Source of the DNA: Mycobacterium kubicae
GTDB lineage: Bacteria; Actinomycetota; Actinomycetes; Mycobacteriales; Mycobacteriaceae
Assembly (NCBI RefSeq): GCF_015689175.1
Contig: NZ_CP065047.1
Location: forward strand, 1,860,001 to 1,924,000
Direction: 5' to 3'
Length of the DNA: 64,000 nucleotides
Shown here: one piece after another, positions 9,368 through 19,006 of the stretch
How the letters are laid out: every line of letters starts with the position of its first letter
Numbering within the stretch: the stretch's first letter is position 1
Made by a program: the position numbers and the translations under genes
Notes under the pieces: model-generated
Databases searched by the model: none
The model's input: the letters and a program-made list of their open reading frames with translations, nothing else
Told to the model about the DNA's origin: nothing

Positions 9368-10077
9368 CTCGCCGGACCCTGCTGTGGCTGGCGGTCGTCG
9401 CCGTGGTGGCCATCGTGGTCGCGTACCAGACGTTGGGCTCCACCGCGGCCAAGCGCGCCGAGGAGTTCGCCGCACGCGCCGACGTGCCAACCGTGCAACC
9501 GGGCGCCGACGTGCTCGCGGGTATTGCGGTGCTGCCCCAGCGGCTGCACCGCTACGACTACCGGCGGGCGGCGTTCGGTGACGCCTGGGACGACGACAAC
9601 GACGCGCCGGGCGGCCACAACGGCTGCGACACCCGGGACGACATCCTCAACCGCGACCTCGTCGACAAGACATTCGTCGTGACCAAGCGGTGCCCGAACG
9701 CCGTGGCCACCGGCACCTTGCACGACCCGTACACCAACACGGTTATCGCCTTCCAGCGCGGCGCCAAGGTGGGTGAGGCGGTGCAGATCGACCACATCGT
9801 CCCGCTGGCCTACGCCTGGGACATGGGTGCCTATGGCTGGCCGGATCCCGTGCGGTTGCGCTTCGCCAACGACCCGGCCAACTTGCTGGCCGTGCAGGGC
9901 CGCGCCAATCAGGACAAGGGCGACGCGCCGCCGGCCCAGTGGATGCCGCCCAACACCGCATTCGCGTGCCAGTACGCGATGCAGTTCCTTGCGGTGTTGC
10001 GCGGTTACTCGCTACCGGTGGACCAGGCGTCCACGGTGGTGTTGCGTCAGGCCGCCGATACCTGCCCGACGAGGTAG
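9364..10077 (+). CDS. Exported or membrane-anchored HNH-endonuclease-like protein (DUF1524 type)
   Basis: A 237-residue protein matching Rv2972c in position and size. A single hydrophobic N-terminal segment, LLWLAVVAVVAIVVAY at residues 6-21, suggests an anchor or uncleaved signal. The C-terminal part carries the HNH-type sequence VQIDHIVPLAYAWDMGA followed by FANDPANLLAV and NQDKGDAPPAQWMP, as in DUF1524/GmrSD C-terminal nucleases. It would therefore act outside the cytosol. The TTG start overlaps the recG stop as TTGA, implying translational coupling. A longer open frame running back to 8914 is a shadow inside recG. The nuclease activity is inferred from motifs. Confidence 0.84.
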   Translation: MTRRTLLWLAVVAVVAIVVAYQTLGSTAAKRAEEFAARADVPTVQPGADVLAGIAVLPQRLHRYDYRRAAFGDAWDDDNDAPGGHNGCDTRDDILNRDLVDKTFVVTKRCPNAVATGTLHDPYTNTVIAFQRGAKVGEAVQIDHIVPLAYAWDMGAYGWPDPVRLRFANDPANLLAVQGRANQDKGDAPPAQWMPPNTAFACQYAMQFLAVLRGYSLPVDQASTVVLRQAADTCPTR

Positions 10078-10923
10078 TTAAGCGCCGGTGTAGGTCGCCG
10101 GGTCCGGACGCAGCCGGCTGCCGTCGTCGAGCGCGTTGATGGCATCCATGTGTTCGGCGGCCAGTTCGAAGTCGAACACGTCGAAGTTGCTGGCGATGCG
10201 CTCGGGGTTCGCCGAGCGGAAGATGACCGAGTTACCCAGCTGCAGGTTCCACCGCAGCAACACCTGCGCGGGGGTCTTGCCGTACTCGCCGGCCACCGAG
10301 GTCACCGTCGGGTTGTCCATCAGCTTGCCCAGCACCAGCGGGGTGTAGGACTGCGTCACCACGTTGTGTTCCGCGTTCACCTTGCGCAGGTCGGCCTGGT
10401 TGAGCAGCGGGTGCAACTCGATCTGGTTGACCGCCGGGGTGACGAAGGTGAGGTCGATGACGATCGACAGGTACTCCTCGGTGAAGTTGGAGACGCCGAT
10501 CGAGCGCGCGTGTCCGTTCCCGCGGGACTGAATCATGCCGCCGAACGAGTCGACGTACTTACCCACCGAGGGCGCCGGCCAGTGGATCAGGTAGAGGTCC
10601 ACATAGTCCAGGCCGAGACGCTCCAAGCTGGCGCTGCAGGCTTCCTGCGCACCGTTGAAGCCCTGGTCGGCCGTGGCCAGCTTGGTAGTGACGAACAGTT
10701 CGGCGCGTGGGATGCCCGACGCCGCGATCGCCCGGCCCACGGCGGCCTCGTTGCCGTATGCCGAGGCGGTGTCGATGAGGCGGCAGCCCATCTCCAACGC
10801 CGCCGAAACCGCGCGTTCGGTCTCGTCCTCAGACAACTCCGCGACGCCCAGGCCGAGCACCGGCATCGTGTTCTCGTCGTTCAGGGTTACCGAGGGGACG
10901 GTGGCGCCCGACTCGCCAGTCAA
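10078..10923 (-). CDS. Aldo/keto reductase (Rv2971-like)
   Basis: An NADPH-dependent aldo/keto reductase of about 281 residues, closest in recall to Rv2971. The active-site tetrad regions are visible: DTASAYGNE (Asp, Tyr), [11 protein letters not shown] (Lys) and [12 protein letters not shown] (His). The C-terminal [20 protein letters not shown] binds the cofactor 2'-phosphate. Two in-frame TTG codons, 10929 and 10923, can start it. The second has the better spacing from the AGGTAGGTGA ribosome-binding site and matches the M. tuberculosis N-terminus. It lies 21 bases after a second reductase gene and its stop abuts the end of the convergent HNH gene. Confidence 0.92.
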   Translation of the reverse strand: MTGESGATVPSVTLNDENTMPVLGLGVAELSEDETERAVSAALEMGCRLIDTASAYGNEAAVGRAIAASGIPRAELFVTTKLATADQGFNGAQEACSASLERLGLDYVDLYLIHWPAPSVGKYVDSFGGMIQSRGNGHARSIGVSNFTEEYLSIVIDLTFVTPAVNQIELHPLLNQADLRKVNAEHNVVTQSYTPLVLGKLMDNPTVTSVAGEYGKTPAQVLLRWNLQLGNSVIFRSANPERIASNFDVFDFELAAEHMDAINALDDGSRLRPDPATYTGA

Positions 10924-10944
10924 CGTCAATCACCTACCTGTGAA

Positions 10945-11766
10945 TTAGAAGGTTCTCGGATCTGGGCCAAGCCGGGTTCCGTCATCGAGCGACGAAATCG
11001 ACGCCATATCTGCGGCGCTGAGTTCGAAGTCGAACACGTCGAAGTTGCTCGCAATCCGCTTGGGGTTCACCGACTTGGGAATCACGATATTACCGAGTTG
11101 AATATGCCACCTAATCAACACCTGAGCGGGTGTCCGCCCACAGCCTTCGGCGACCGCGGTGATTGTCGGGTGTTCCAGCAGCGATCCTTGGCCCAGCGGT
11201 GACCAAGCTTCGGTCGCGATGCCCCGTAGAGCGTGCACCTCCCGCAGCTCGGTCTGGGCCAGCCGGGGATGCAGTTCGATCTGGTTGACGGCCGGAACGA
11301 TGCCGGTGGCGTCGATCAGGACGGTGAGGTGCTCAGGCTCGAAATTGCTGACACCGATCGACCCGATGCGGCCTTGGTCACGCAGGTGGGCGAACGCTTT
11401 GAAGGTGTCGACGAACTTGTTCAAGCGGGGCTGGGGCCAGTGAATGAGGTACAGGTCGAGATAGTCCAGGCCCAGTCGCTGCATGCTGGCGTCGAACGCC
11501 CGCAGCGTGCTGTCGTAGCCCTGGTCGGTGTTCCACAGTTTGGTCACCACGTACAGTTCCTCGCGCGGGATGCCCGACTCGGCGACCGCGCGCCCGGTTT
11601 CGCGTTCGTTACGGTAAACCGCCGCGGTGTCGACGTGCCGATAACCGGCGTGCAGCGCAGCACTCACCGCCTCCTCGGTGTCCTGCGGTGGGATCTGGAA
11701 GACTCCAAATCCGACGGCGGGAATCGAGTGCCCATCGTTGAGGGTGATCGAGGGAGCAGCAGCCAT
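10945..11766 (-). CDS. Aldo/keto reductase, second tandem copy
   Basis: A 273-residue aldo/keto reductase, clearly related to the downstream copy: both have a TLNDxxxxPxxGxGV opening and the [14 protein letters not shown]-terminus. Catalytic regions are DTAAVYRNERE, VTKLWNTDQGYD and YLIHWPQPRLNK. The ATG at 11766 shares bases with the ATG of the divergent esterase gene on the other strand. A frame extending to 12129 is only a shadow of that esterase. Substrates are unknown; small aldehydes are typical for the family. Confidence 0.9.
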   Translation of the reverse strand: MAAAPSITLNDGHSIPAVGFGVFQIPPQDTEEAVSAALHAGYRHVDTAAVYRNERETGRAVAESGIPREELYVVTKLWNTDQGYDSTLRAFDASMQRLGLDYLDLYLIHWPQPRLNKFVDTFKAFAHLRDQGRIGSIGVSNFEPEHLTVLIDATGIVPAVNQIELHPRLAQTELREVHALRGIATEAWSPLGQGSLLEHPTITAVAEGCGRTPAQVLIRWHIQLGNIVIPKSVNPKRIASNFDVFDFELSAADMASISSLDDGTRLGPDPRTF

Positions 11767-12883
11767 GACCAAAAGTCTGCCAGGTGCGCACGATGTGCAG
11801 CCGGGAGCAAAGGCCACCGCTATCCGGTGGACGAGTCGGCTGCAGAACCGGATCACCAACGTTGGCGTCAAGGTCATCCCGTGGATTCCCAACCCGGCCA
11901 AGCGTGCCTTGACGGGCGGTCGCTCGGTCATCATCGACGGGAACACGCTGGATCCGACGCTGCAACTGATGCTGGCGGCGCTGCGCGCGGTGGGGATCGA
12001 CGGACTGGCCGTCGACGACGATCCGCCGGCCTCCCGGGCCCAGATGCGCCAAACGAGCATGGAAATGCCCGGCCCGCAGATCCACGTCACGGTGCGCGAC
12101 CTGTCGATACCGGGACCGGCCGGCGACATCCCGGCCCGGCACTACGTTCCGGTCGACGGCGAACCTGCGCCCCTGCTGGTCTTCTACCACGGTGGCGGCT
12201 GGACGATCGGCGACCTGGACACCCACGACCGGCTGTGCCGGTTGACCTGCCGCGACGCCGGTGTCCACGTGCTGTCGGTGGGCTACCGGCTGGGCCCGGA
12301 GCATCCCGCGCCGGCCGCCGTCGACGACAGCTTCGCGGCCTTCGAGTGGGCCCACGCCCACGCCGCAGAACTGGGCGCGATTCCCGGCCAGGTGGCCGTC
12401 GGCGGGGACAGCGCGGGTGGCAACCTGGCGGCGGTCGTCAGCCAGCTGGCCCGGGACAAGGGCGGACCCACCCCCGTCCTGCAGTGGCTGATCTACCCCC
12501 GCACCGACTTCACCGCCCGCACCCGGTCACTGAGCCTGTTCGCGCGCGGATTCTTGCTGACCAAGCGGGACATCGACTGGTTCGAGTCGCAATACCTGCG
12601 CAACTCGGGCGTCGACCGCGACGATCCGCGGGTCTCGCCCGCGCTGGCCGAGTCGTTGTCCGGCTTGGCGCCGGCGTTGATCGCGGTCGGTGGCTTCGAC
12701 CCGTTGCGCGACGAAGGGGAGGAGTACGCCAAGGCGCTGCGCGAAGCCGGCACCCCGGTCGACTTCCGCTACTTCGGTTCCCTGACCCATGGCTTCGTCA
12801 ACCTGTTCCCCCTCGGGGGTGGCAGCGCTGCCGCGACCAACGAGCTGATCTCGGCGCTGCGGGCGCACCTGAGCCGGGTATGA
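11765..12883 (+). CDS. lipN: Hormone-sensitive-lipase-family esterase (LipN-type)
   Basis: A 372-residue alpha/beta-hydrolase of the HSL (family IV) esterases. The oxyanion motif HGGGW lies near 142-146, the nucleophile motif GDSAGG near 213-218, and the acid/His end shows GGFDPLRDE and THGFVNLFPLGG. The N-terminus MTKSLPG matches my recollection of M. tuberculosis LipN, which supports the ATG at 11765. AGGGAG lies 8 bases upstream of it. The family cleaves short acyl esters and possibly diacylglycerol. The start overlaps the divergent reductase start. Confidence 0.9.
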   Translation: MTKSLPGAHDVQPGAKATAIRWTSRLQNRITNVGVKVIPWIPNPAKRALTGGRSVIIDGNTLDPTLQLMLAALRAVGIDGLAVDDDPPASRAQMRQTSMEMPGPQIHVTVRDLSIPGPAGDIPARHYVPVDGEPAPLLVFYHGGGWTIGDLDTHDRLCRLTCRDAGVHVLSVGYRLGPEHPAPAAVDDSFAAFEWAHAHAAELGAIPGQVAVGGDSAGGNLAAVVSQLARDKGGPTPVLQWLIYPRTDFTARTRSLSLFARGFLLTKRDIDWFESQYLRNSGVDRDDPRVSPALAESLSGLAPALIAVGGFDPLRDEGEEYAKALREAGTPVDFRYFGSLTHGFVNLFPLGGGSAAATNELISALRAHLSRV

Positions 12884-12967
12884 GCTGGGTGCGGAGGTCG
12901 CCGGTACTCTAGAGGCGCCGCCGCGGACTGCGGCCCGGACACCACCTACGGGAGGACCAGCGAACCT

Positions 12968-13732
12968 GTGGCCGACAAGAAGAAAAGCCCCCCGCGATTC
13001 GACCTGAAGTCCGGCGACGGCAAGTCCGGCCGGCTGCTGCAGATCGGCGGCACCGCGATCGTCGTGCTGTTCCTGGTCGCCGTGGTGTTCTACGCCGTCA
13101 ACTCACAGCACAAAAAGGGCGGCGGCACCGGCCCCGGTGATTCGGTGCGGGTGACGTCGAGCAAGTTGGTGACCGACCCGGGAACGACCAACCCCAAGGC
13201 CGTGGTGTCCTTCTACGAAGACTTCCTGTGCCCGGCCTGCGGCAACTTCGAGCGCGGCTTCGGGTCGACGGTCGCCAAACTCATCGACATCGGCGCCATC
13301 GCCGCCGACTACACCATGGTGACCATCCTCGACAGCCCGCGGACCCAGAACTATTCGTCGCGCGCGGCCGCCGCGGCTTACTGCGTCGCCGACGAGAACA
13401 TGGATGCGTTCCGCCGCTTCCACGAAGCGTTGTACAGCAAGGACATTCAGCCGGCCGAGACGGCCAAGACCTTCCCGGACAATGCCCGGTTGATCGAGAT
13501 CGCCCGCGAATCCGGCGCCGGCGGCAAGGTGCCGGACTGCATCAACAGCGGGAAGTACCTGTCCAAGGTCACCGGCCTGGCGGCGGCCGCGAACATCCAC
13601 GCGACCCCGACCGTCAAGATCAACGGCACCGAGTACGAGTGGTCGACGCCGGACGCGTTGGTGGGCAAGATCAAAGAGATCGTCGGCAACGTGCCGGGCA
13701 TCGACTCGGTTGCCGCCGGCGCGAACTCCTGA
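12968..13732 (+). CDS. Membrane-anchored DsbA-like thiol:disulfide oxidoreductase
   Basis: A 254-residue protein homologous to Rv2969c (mtDsbA). A basic N-terminus is followed by one membrane segment (about residues 24-44), then an extracytoplasmic thioredoxin fold with the CPAC active site at 88-91 and the cis-Pro segment HATPTVKINGTEYEW near the C-terminus. It oxidises cysteines of exported proteins. The GTG start follows a GGGAGGACC ribosome-binding site. The next gene encodes VKOR, its expected re-oxidant, and begins 5 bases after this stop. Confidence 0.92.
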   Translation: MADKKKSPPRFDLKSGDGKSGRLLQIGGTAIVVLFLVAVVFYAVNSQHKKGGGTGPGDSVRVTSSKLVTDPGTTNPKAVVSFYEDFLCPACGNFERGFGSTVAKLIDIGAIAADYTMVTILDSPRTQNYSSRAAAAAYCVADENMDAFRRFHEALYSKDIQPAETAKTFPDNARLIEIARESGAGGKVPDCINSGKYLSKVTGLAAAANIHATPTVKINGTEYEWSTPDALVGKIKEIVGNVPGIDSVAAGANS

Positions 13733-13737
13733 CCACC

Positions 13738-14370
13738 GTGGTGTCCGCCGAACCTGCCGAGCAGACCGGCGATGTGGAACCCGCTGACGACACACGGTGG
13801 CGGGTACCCGCGCCCAGCGCCTGGTGGGTGCTGGTCGCCGGCATTGCCGGCCTGGTCGCCTCGGCGACGCTGACGGTGGAAAAGATTGAGCTGCTGCTCA
13901 ATTCGTCTTACGTACCGTCGTGCAACATCAACCCGATCGTGTCGTGCGGGTCGGTGATGGTGACACCGCAGGCCTCGGTGCTGGGGTTCCCCAATCCGTT
14001 GCTCGGTATCGCGGCCTTCACCGTGGTGGTGGTGACAGGGCTGCTCGCGGTGACCAAAGTGCCGTTGCCGCAATGGTATTGGATCGGACTGACGGTCGGC
14101 ACGTTGATCGGTGCAGCCTTTGTGCACTGGCTGATCTTCCAGAGCCTGTACCGCATCGGCGCGTTGTGCCCGTACTGCATGGTGGTGTGGGCCGTCACCA
14201 TCCCGCTGCTGGTGGTGGCGGCGACGGTTGCGTTTCGCCCGACGCTCGAGCGTAACGCCGGACTGCGGGTGCTCTACCAGTGGCGGTGGTCCATCGTCAC
14301 GTTGTGGTTCACCGCGGTCTTCCTGCTGGTCATGGTCCGCTTCTGGAACTATTGGTCGACACTCATCTGA
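13738..14370 (+). CDS. Vitamin K epoxide reductase homologue (VKOR)
   Basis: A 210-residue integral membrane quinone-linked reductase homologous to Rv2968c. It takes electrons from DsbA and passes them to menaquinone. Several hydrophobic segments are visible, with paired loop cysteines (SCNINPIVSCGS) and the catalytic CPYC motif near residue 147. Two consecutive GTG codons lie at 13738 and 13741; the first gives the same length as the M. tuberculosis protein. The frame extending back to 13228 overlaps dsbA and is not coding. pca begins 13 bases downstream. Confidence 0.93.
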   Translation: MVSAEPAEQTGDVEPADDTRWRVPAPSAWWVLVAGIAGLVASATLTVEKIELLLNSSYVPSCNINPIVSCGSVMVTPQASVLGFPNPLLGIAAFTVVVVTGLLAVTKVPLPQWYWIGLTVGTLIGAAFVHWLIFQSLYRIGALCPYCMVVWAVTIPLLVVAATVAFRPTLERNAGLRVLYQWRWSIVTLWFTAVFLLVMVRFWNYWSTLI

Positions 14371-14383
14371 GAGGGGCCGCGGC

Positions 14384-17300
14384 GTGATCTCCAAAGTGCT
14401 GGTCGCCAATCGCGGGGAGATCGCGATCCGGGCATTCCGCGCCGCCTACGAGTTGGGTGTCGGGACTGTCGCCGTTTACTCCTACGAGGACCGCAATTCC
14501 CTGCACCGGACCAAGGCCGACGAGTCGTACCAGATCGGCGAGGTCGGACATCCGGTGCGCGCCTATCTGTCGGTCGAGGAAATCGTCGAAACGGCCCGCC
14601 GCGCCGGCGCCGACGCCGTCTATCCGGGTTATGGCTTCCTGTCGGAGAATCCCGAGTTGGCTGCGGCGTGCGCGGCGGCGGGCATCTCCTTCGTCGGTCC
14701 CCGCGCCGAAGTCCTCGAGCTGACCGGGCACAAGTCCCGGGCGATTGCTGCGGCGCGCGAAGCCGGCCTGCCCGTGTTGCAGTCATCCGAGCCCTCGGAA
14801 TCGGTCGACGAACTGGTCTCTGCGGCAGCAGGTCTGCGGTTTCCGTTGTTCGTCAAGGCGGTTGCGGGGGGCGGTGGGCGGGGCATGCGCCGGGTCACCG
14901 ACATCGGCGAACTGTCCGACGCCATCGAATCCGCCAGCCGGGAGGCGGAGTCGGCGTTCGGGGATCCCACCGTGTATCTGGAAGAGGCGGTGCTGCGGCC
15001 CCGCCACATCGAGGTGCAGATCCTGGCCGACAACACCGGCAACGTCATCCACCTCTTCGAGCGTGACTGCAGCGTGCAGCGGCGCCATCAGAAGGTCATC
15101 GAACTGGCGCCCGCGCCGAACCTGCCGCCCGAGATGCGCATGAAGATCTGCGCCGATGCGGTCGCCTTCGCCCGACATATCGGATACAGCTGCGCGGGAA
15201 CCGTTGAGTTCCTGCTGAACCCGGACGGACAGTACGTCTTCATCGAGATGAATCCGCGGATTCAGGTGGAGCACACCGTGACCGAGGAGATCACCGACGT
15301 CGACCTGGTTTCCAGCCAGTTGCGCATCGCCGCGGGGGAGACCCTCGACGACCTGGGACTGACCCAAGGCGCCATCCAGCCGCACGGCGCGGCGCTGCAG
15401 TGCCGCATCACCACCGAGGACCCGGCCAACGGCTTCCGGCCCGACACCGGCCGGATCAGCGCGCTGCGCACCCCTGGCGGCGCGGGTATCCGGTTGGACG
15501 GCAACACCATTCTGGGCGCGGAGATCAGCGCACACTTCGACTCGATGCTGGTCAAACTGACCTGTCGCGGCCGGGACTTCACTACGGCGGTGAACCGGGC
15601 CCGCCGAGCGATGGCCGAATTCCGGATTCGCGGGGTGTCGACCAACATCCCGTTCCTGCAAGCGGTTCTGGACGATCACGACTTCCAAGCCGGCCGCGTC
15701 ACCACGTCTTTCATCGACGAGCGACCGCAGCTGCTGACCGCGCGAACCTCGGCCGACCGCGGCACCAAGATCCTCAACTACCTGGCCGACGTCACCGTCA
15801 ACAAGCCGCACGGCAGCCGCCCGTCGACGGTGTACCCGCAGGACAAGCTGCCCGACATCGATTTGGAGGCGGCGCCCCCGGCAGGCTCCAAACAGCGGTT
15901 GACCGAGCTGGGACCCGACGGTTTCGCCCGCTGGCTCCGCGGCTCGCCGGCGGTCGGTGTCACGGACACGACGTTTCGCGACGCCCACCAGTCACTGCTT
16001 GCCACCAGGGTGCGCACCAGCGGCCTGATCATGGTGGCCCCCTATGTCGCCCGAATGATGCCGCAACTGTTGTCGGTGGAGTGCTGGGGTGGGGCCACAT
16101 ACGATGTGGCGCTGCGGTTTCTGAAGGAAGATCCGTGGGAGCGGCTGGCGGCGCTGCGCGAGGCGATGCCCAACATCTGCCTGCAGATGTTGCTACGGGG
16201 CCGCAACACCGTCGGATACACGCCGTATCCGGAGTCGGTGACGTCAGCCTTCGTCGAGGAGGCAACGGCCACCGGAATCGACATCTTCCGCATCTTCGAC
16301 GCGCTGAACAACCTGGACTCGATGCGCCCGGCGATCGACGCGGTGCGTGAAACAGGTTCTGCCGTTGCCGAAGTCGCGATGTGCTACACCGGTGACCTGT
16401 CCGATCCCGGTGAGCGGCTCTATACGCTCGACTACTACCTGAAGCTGGCCGAGCGGATCGTGCAGGCCGGTGCGCATGTGTTGGCCATCAAAGACATGGC
16501 GGGACTGCTGCGGGCGCCCGCCGCCCACACCTTGATCACCGCGCTGCGCAGCCGGTTCGACGTGCCCATCCATGTGCACACGCACGACACTCCCGGTGGC
16601 CAACTGGCCAGCTATGTGGCGGCGTGGCAGGCCGGTGCGGATGCGGTTGACGGTGCCGCCGCGCCGCTGGCCGGTACGACGAGCCAGCCCGCACTCAGCT
16701 CGATCGTTGCGGCCGCCGCGCGCACCGATTACGACAGCGGGCTGTCGCTGTCGGCGGTGTGCGCGCTCGAGCCGTATTGGGAAGCGCTGCGAAAGGTCTA
16801 CGCGCCCTTCGAATCCGGGTTGCCCGGGCCCACCGGGCGGGTCTATCACCACGAGATCCCCGGTGGTCAGTTGTCCAATCTGCGTCAGCAGGCGATCGCG
16901 CTGGGACTGGGGGACCGGTTCGAAGAGGTCGAAGAGGCTTATGCCGGCGCCGACCGGGTGCTGGGCCGGCTGATCAAAGTCACCCCGTCATCGAAGGTGG
17001 TCGGGGACCTGGCGCTGGCGTTGGTCGGGTCCGGGATAACCGCGGACGAATTCGCTGCTGACCCAGCCCGATTCGACATACCCGAGTCGGTGGTGGGCTT
17101 TCTGCAGGGAGAGCTGGGCGAACCGGCCGGCGGCTGGCCCGAGCCACTGCGCACCAAGGCGCTGCAGGGGCGCGGACCGGCCAAACCGGTGCAGGATCTG
17201 ACGCAGGATGACGAAGCGGCGCTGGCCTCGTCTGGGCCCAAGCGCCAGGCGGCGCTGAACCGGCTGTTGTTCCCCGGTCCTACAAAGGAATTCGAAGACC

Positions 17301-17767
17301 ATCGTGAAACCTACGGCGACACATCGCTGTTGTCGGCCAACCAGTTCCTTTACGGTCTGCGGCAGGGCGAAGAGCACCGGGTGCAGCTCGAGCCGGGAGT
17401 GGAATTGTTGATCGGCTTGGAGGCCATCTCCGAGCCCGACGAGCGCGGCATGCGGACGGTGATGTGCATCATCAACGGCCAGCTGCGGCCGGTGCTGGTG
17501 CGCGACCGCAGCATTGCCAGCGAGGTGCCGGCGGCGGAGAAAGCCGACCGCGGCAATCCCGGTCACATCGCGGCACCCTTCGCTGGGGTGGTCACGGTCG
17601 GAGTGGCCGAGGGCGACAAGGTCACCGCCGGCCAGACGATCGCGACCATCGAGGCGATGAAGATGGAAGCGCCCATCACCGTGCCCAGCGACGGCACCGT
17701 CGAGCGGGTTGCGGTGTCGAGCACCGCCCAGGTGGAGGGCGGCGATTTGTTGGTGGTGGTGAGCTGA
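14384..17767 (+). CDS. pca: Pyruvate carboxylase
   Basis: Biotin-dependent carboxylation of pyruvate to oxaloacetate, an anaplerotic cytosolic step. It is 1127 residues, the same as M. tuberculosis Pca. Domain order is biotin carboxylase (opening [20 protein letters not shown], with [12 protein letters not shown] and a Gly-rich [13 protein letters not shown] loop), carboxyltransferase ([18 protein letters not shown], later [15 protein letters not shown]), then biotinyl carrier with EAMKMEA near residue 1090. The start is the GTG at 14384. Its stop overlaps the putative CTG start of rsmD. Confidence 0.97.
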   Translation: MISKVLVANRGEIAIRAFRAAYELGVGTVAVYSYEDRNSLHRTKADESYQIGEVGHPVRAYLSVEEIVETARRAGADAVYPGYGFLSENPELAAACAAAGISFVGPRAEVLELTGHKSRAIAAAREAGLPVLQSSEPSESVDELVSAAAGLRFPLFVKAVAGGGGRGMRRVTDIGELSDAIESASREAESAFGDPTVYLEEAVLRPRHIEVQILADNTGNVIHLFERDCSVQRRHQKVIELAPAPNLPPEMRMKICADAVAFARHIGYSCAGTVEFLLNPDGQYVFIEMNPRIQVEHTVTEEITDVDLVSSQLRIAAGETLDDLGLTQGAIQPHGAALQCRITTEDPANGFRPDTGRISALRTPGGAGIRLDGNTILGAEISAHFDSMLVKLTCRGRDFTTAVNRARRAMAEFRIRGVSTNIPFLQAVLDDHDFQAGRVTTSFIDERPQLLTARTSADRGTKILNYLADVTVNKPHGSRPSTVYPQDKLPDIDLEAAPPAGSKQRLTELGPDGFARWLRGSPAVGVTDTTFRDAHQSLLATRVRTSGLIMVAPYVARMMPQLLSVECWGGATYDVALRFLKEDPWERLAALREAMPNICLQMLLRGRNTVGYTPYPESVTSAFVEEATATGIDIFRIFDALNNLDSMRPAIDAVRETGSAVAEVAMCYTGDLSDPGERLYTLDYYLKLAERIVQAGAHVLAIKDMAGLLRAPAAHTLITALRSRFDVPIHVHTHDTPGGQLASYVAAWQAGADAVDGAAAPLAGTTSQPALSSIVAAAARTDYDSGLSLSAVCALEPYWEALRKVYAPFESGLPGPTGRVYHHEIPGGQLSNLRQQAIALGLGDRFEEVEEAYAGADRVLGRLIKVTPSSKVVGDLALALVGSGITADEFAADPARFDIPESVVGFLQGELGEPAGGWPEPLRTKALQGRGPAKPVQDLTQDDEAALASSGPKRQAALNRLLFPGPTKEFEDHRETYGDTSLLSANQFLYGLRQGEEHRVQLEPGVELLIGLEAISEPDERGMRTVMCIINGQLRPVLVRDRSIASEVPAAEKADRGNPGHIAAPFAGVVTVGVAEGDKVTAGQTIATIEAMKMEAPITVPSDGTVERVAVSSTAQVEGGDLLVVVS

Positions 17768-18321
17768 CCCGCATCGTCGGCGGCGTCGCCGGGGGCCGGC
17801 GCCTCGTCGTGCCGCCGCGCGGAACCCGGCCAACCACCGACCGGGTGCGGGAGTCACTGTTCAACATCCTGACTGCGCGGCGGGAGCTGACCGGTCTGGC
17901 GGTGTTGGACCTGTACGCCGGTTCGGGTGCCCTGGGACTCGAAGCGCTTTCCCGGGGAGCCGCCTCGGTGTTGTTCGTGGAGTCCGATCAGCGCACGGCG
18001 GCGGTCATTACCCGCAATATCGAAGCTCTGGGGCTGGCCGGTGCATCGTTGCGGCGGGCGACGGTGGCCGCCGTGTTGGCGGCGGGAACTTCGGCACCGG
18101 TCGATTTGGTGTTGGCAGATCCGCCCTATGCGGTCGAGACCGCCGACGTCGAGGCATTGGTGGTTGCGCTGCAAACGAACGGCTGGGTGCGGGAGGGGAC
18201 CGTCGTCGTCGTGGAGCGCGGGGTCGGGAGCCCGCCGCTGACCTGGCCGGCGGGGTGGGCGCAGTGGCCGCACCGGGTGTACGGCGACACCCGTTTGGAG
18301 TTGGCCGAATACGACTCCTAA
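17764..18321 (+). CDS. rsmD: 16S rRNA (guanine966-N2)-methyltransferase, apparent CTG start
   Basis: RsmD methylates G966 of 16S rRNA. It is 185 residues with [12 protein letters not shown] and [16 protein letters not shown] at the N-terminus, the AdoMet motif [14 protein letters not shown], and the catalytic ADPPYAV near residue 118. No ATG, GTG or TTG lies at the expected N-terminus. The homologous position is a CTG at 17764 that overlaps the pca stop as CTGA. The next GTG, at 17809, would remove conserved residues. A rare CTG start with translational coupling is the simplest reading. Confidence 0.9.
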   Translation: MTRIVGGVAGGRRLVVPPRGTRPTTDRVRESLFNILTARRELTGLAVLDLYAGSGALGLEALSRGAASVLFVESDQRTAAVITRNIEALGLAGASLRRATVAAVLAAGTSAPVDLVLADPPYAVETADVEALVVALQTNGWVREGTVVVVERGVGSPPLTWPAGWAQWPHRVYGDTRLELAEYDS

Positions 18322-18345
18322 AGCCCCCTGCTAGCGTCATGCACC

Positions 18346-18828
18346 ATGAGCGGCGCGGTATGCCCGGGGTCATTCGATCCGGTGACGTTGGGCCACATCG
18401 ACGTATTCGAACGCGCCGCGGCGCAATTCGACGAAGTGGTGGTCGCCATTCTGGTGAACCCCGCGAAGCGAGGCATGTTCGACATCGACGAACGGATCGC
18501 CATGATCAACGAGTCGACGACACACCTGGACAACGTGTCGGTGGAGGCCGGTGAAGGTTTGGTGGTCGACTTCGTCCGGGCCTGCGGCATGAACGCGATC
18601 GTCAAAGGCCTGCGCACCGGCACCGATTTCGAGTACGAGGTGCAGATGGCGCAGATGAACAAACATGTCGCCGGAGTCGACACGTTCTTCGTAGCAACCG
18701 CGCCGCGATACTCCTTCGTGTCTTCCTCACTGGCGAAGGAGGTCGCGATGCTGGGCGGCGACGTCTCCGAGCTGCTACCCGAACCGGTGAACCGGCGGAT
18801 GCAAGAGCGGTTACGCCAGGAGTTCTAG
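18346..18828 (+). CDS. coaD: Phosphopantetheine adenylyltransferase
   Basis: CoaD transfers AMP to 4'-phosphopantetheine, the penultimate step of coenzyme A synthesis. It is 160 residues. The nucleotidyltransferase signature [15 protein letters not shown] holds the TxGH motif at 14-17, and the C-terminal [12 protein letters not shown] is the second signature. The ATG lies 24 bases after rsmD. In M. tuberculosis purU and the permease gene follow; here an IS110-family element follows instead. Confidence 0.97.
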   Translation: MSGAVCPGSFDPVTLGHIDVFERAAAQFDEVVVAILVNPAKRGMFDIDERIAMINESTTHLDNVSVEAGEGLVVDFVRACGMNAIVKGLRTGTDFEYEVQMAQMNKHVAGVDTFFVATAPRYSFVSSSLAKEVAMLGGDVSELLPEPVNRRMQERLRQEF

Positions 18829-19006
18829 CGCCGTCTCTGCCTTGTTGTCTTGCGCCACAACACTTTTGGCGTAGCTACGGATCCTCCTGCGCGAGCACGT
18901 TCTCGGGGTGGCGCCTCTCTGTGTCAATGGTGTGGTGGTTCGGTTATATGGTGGTTGTTAGCTGGCCCGGTTGAGTGACTTAGTCCGAAGCGTCGGTGTT
19001 GGGGTT

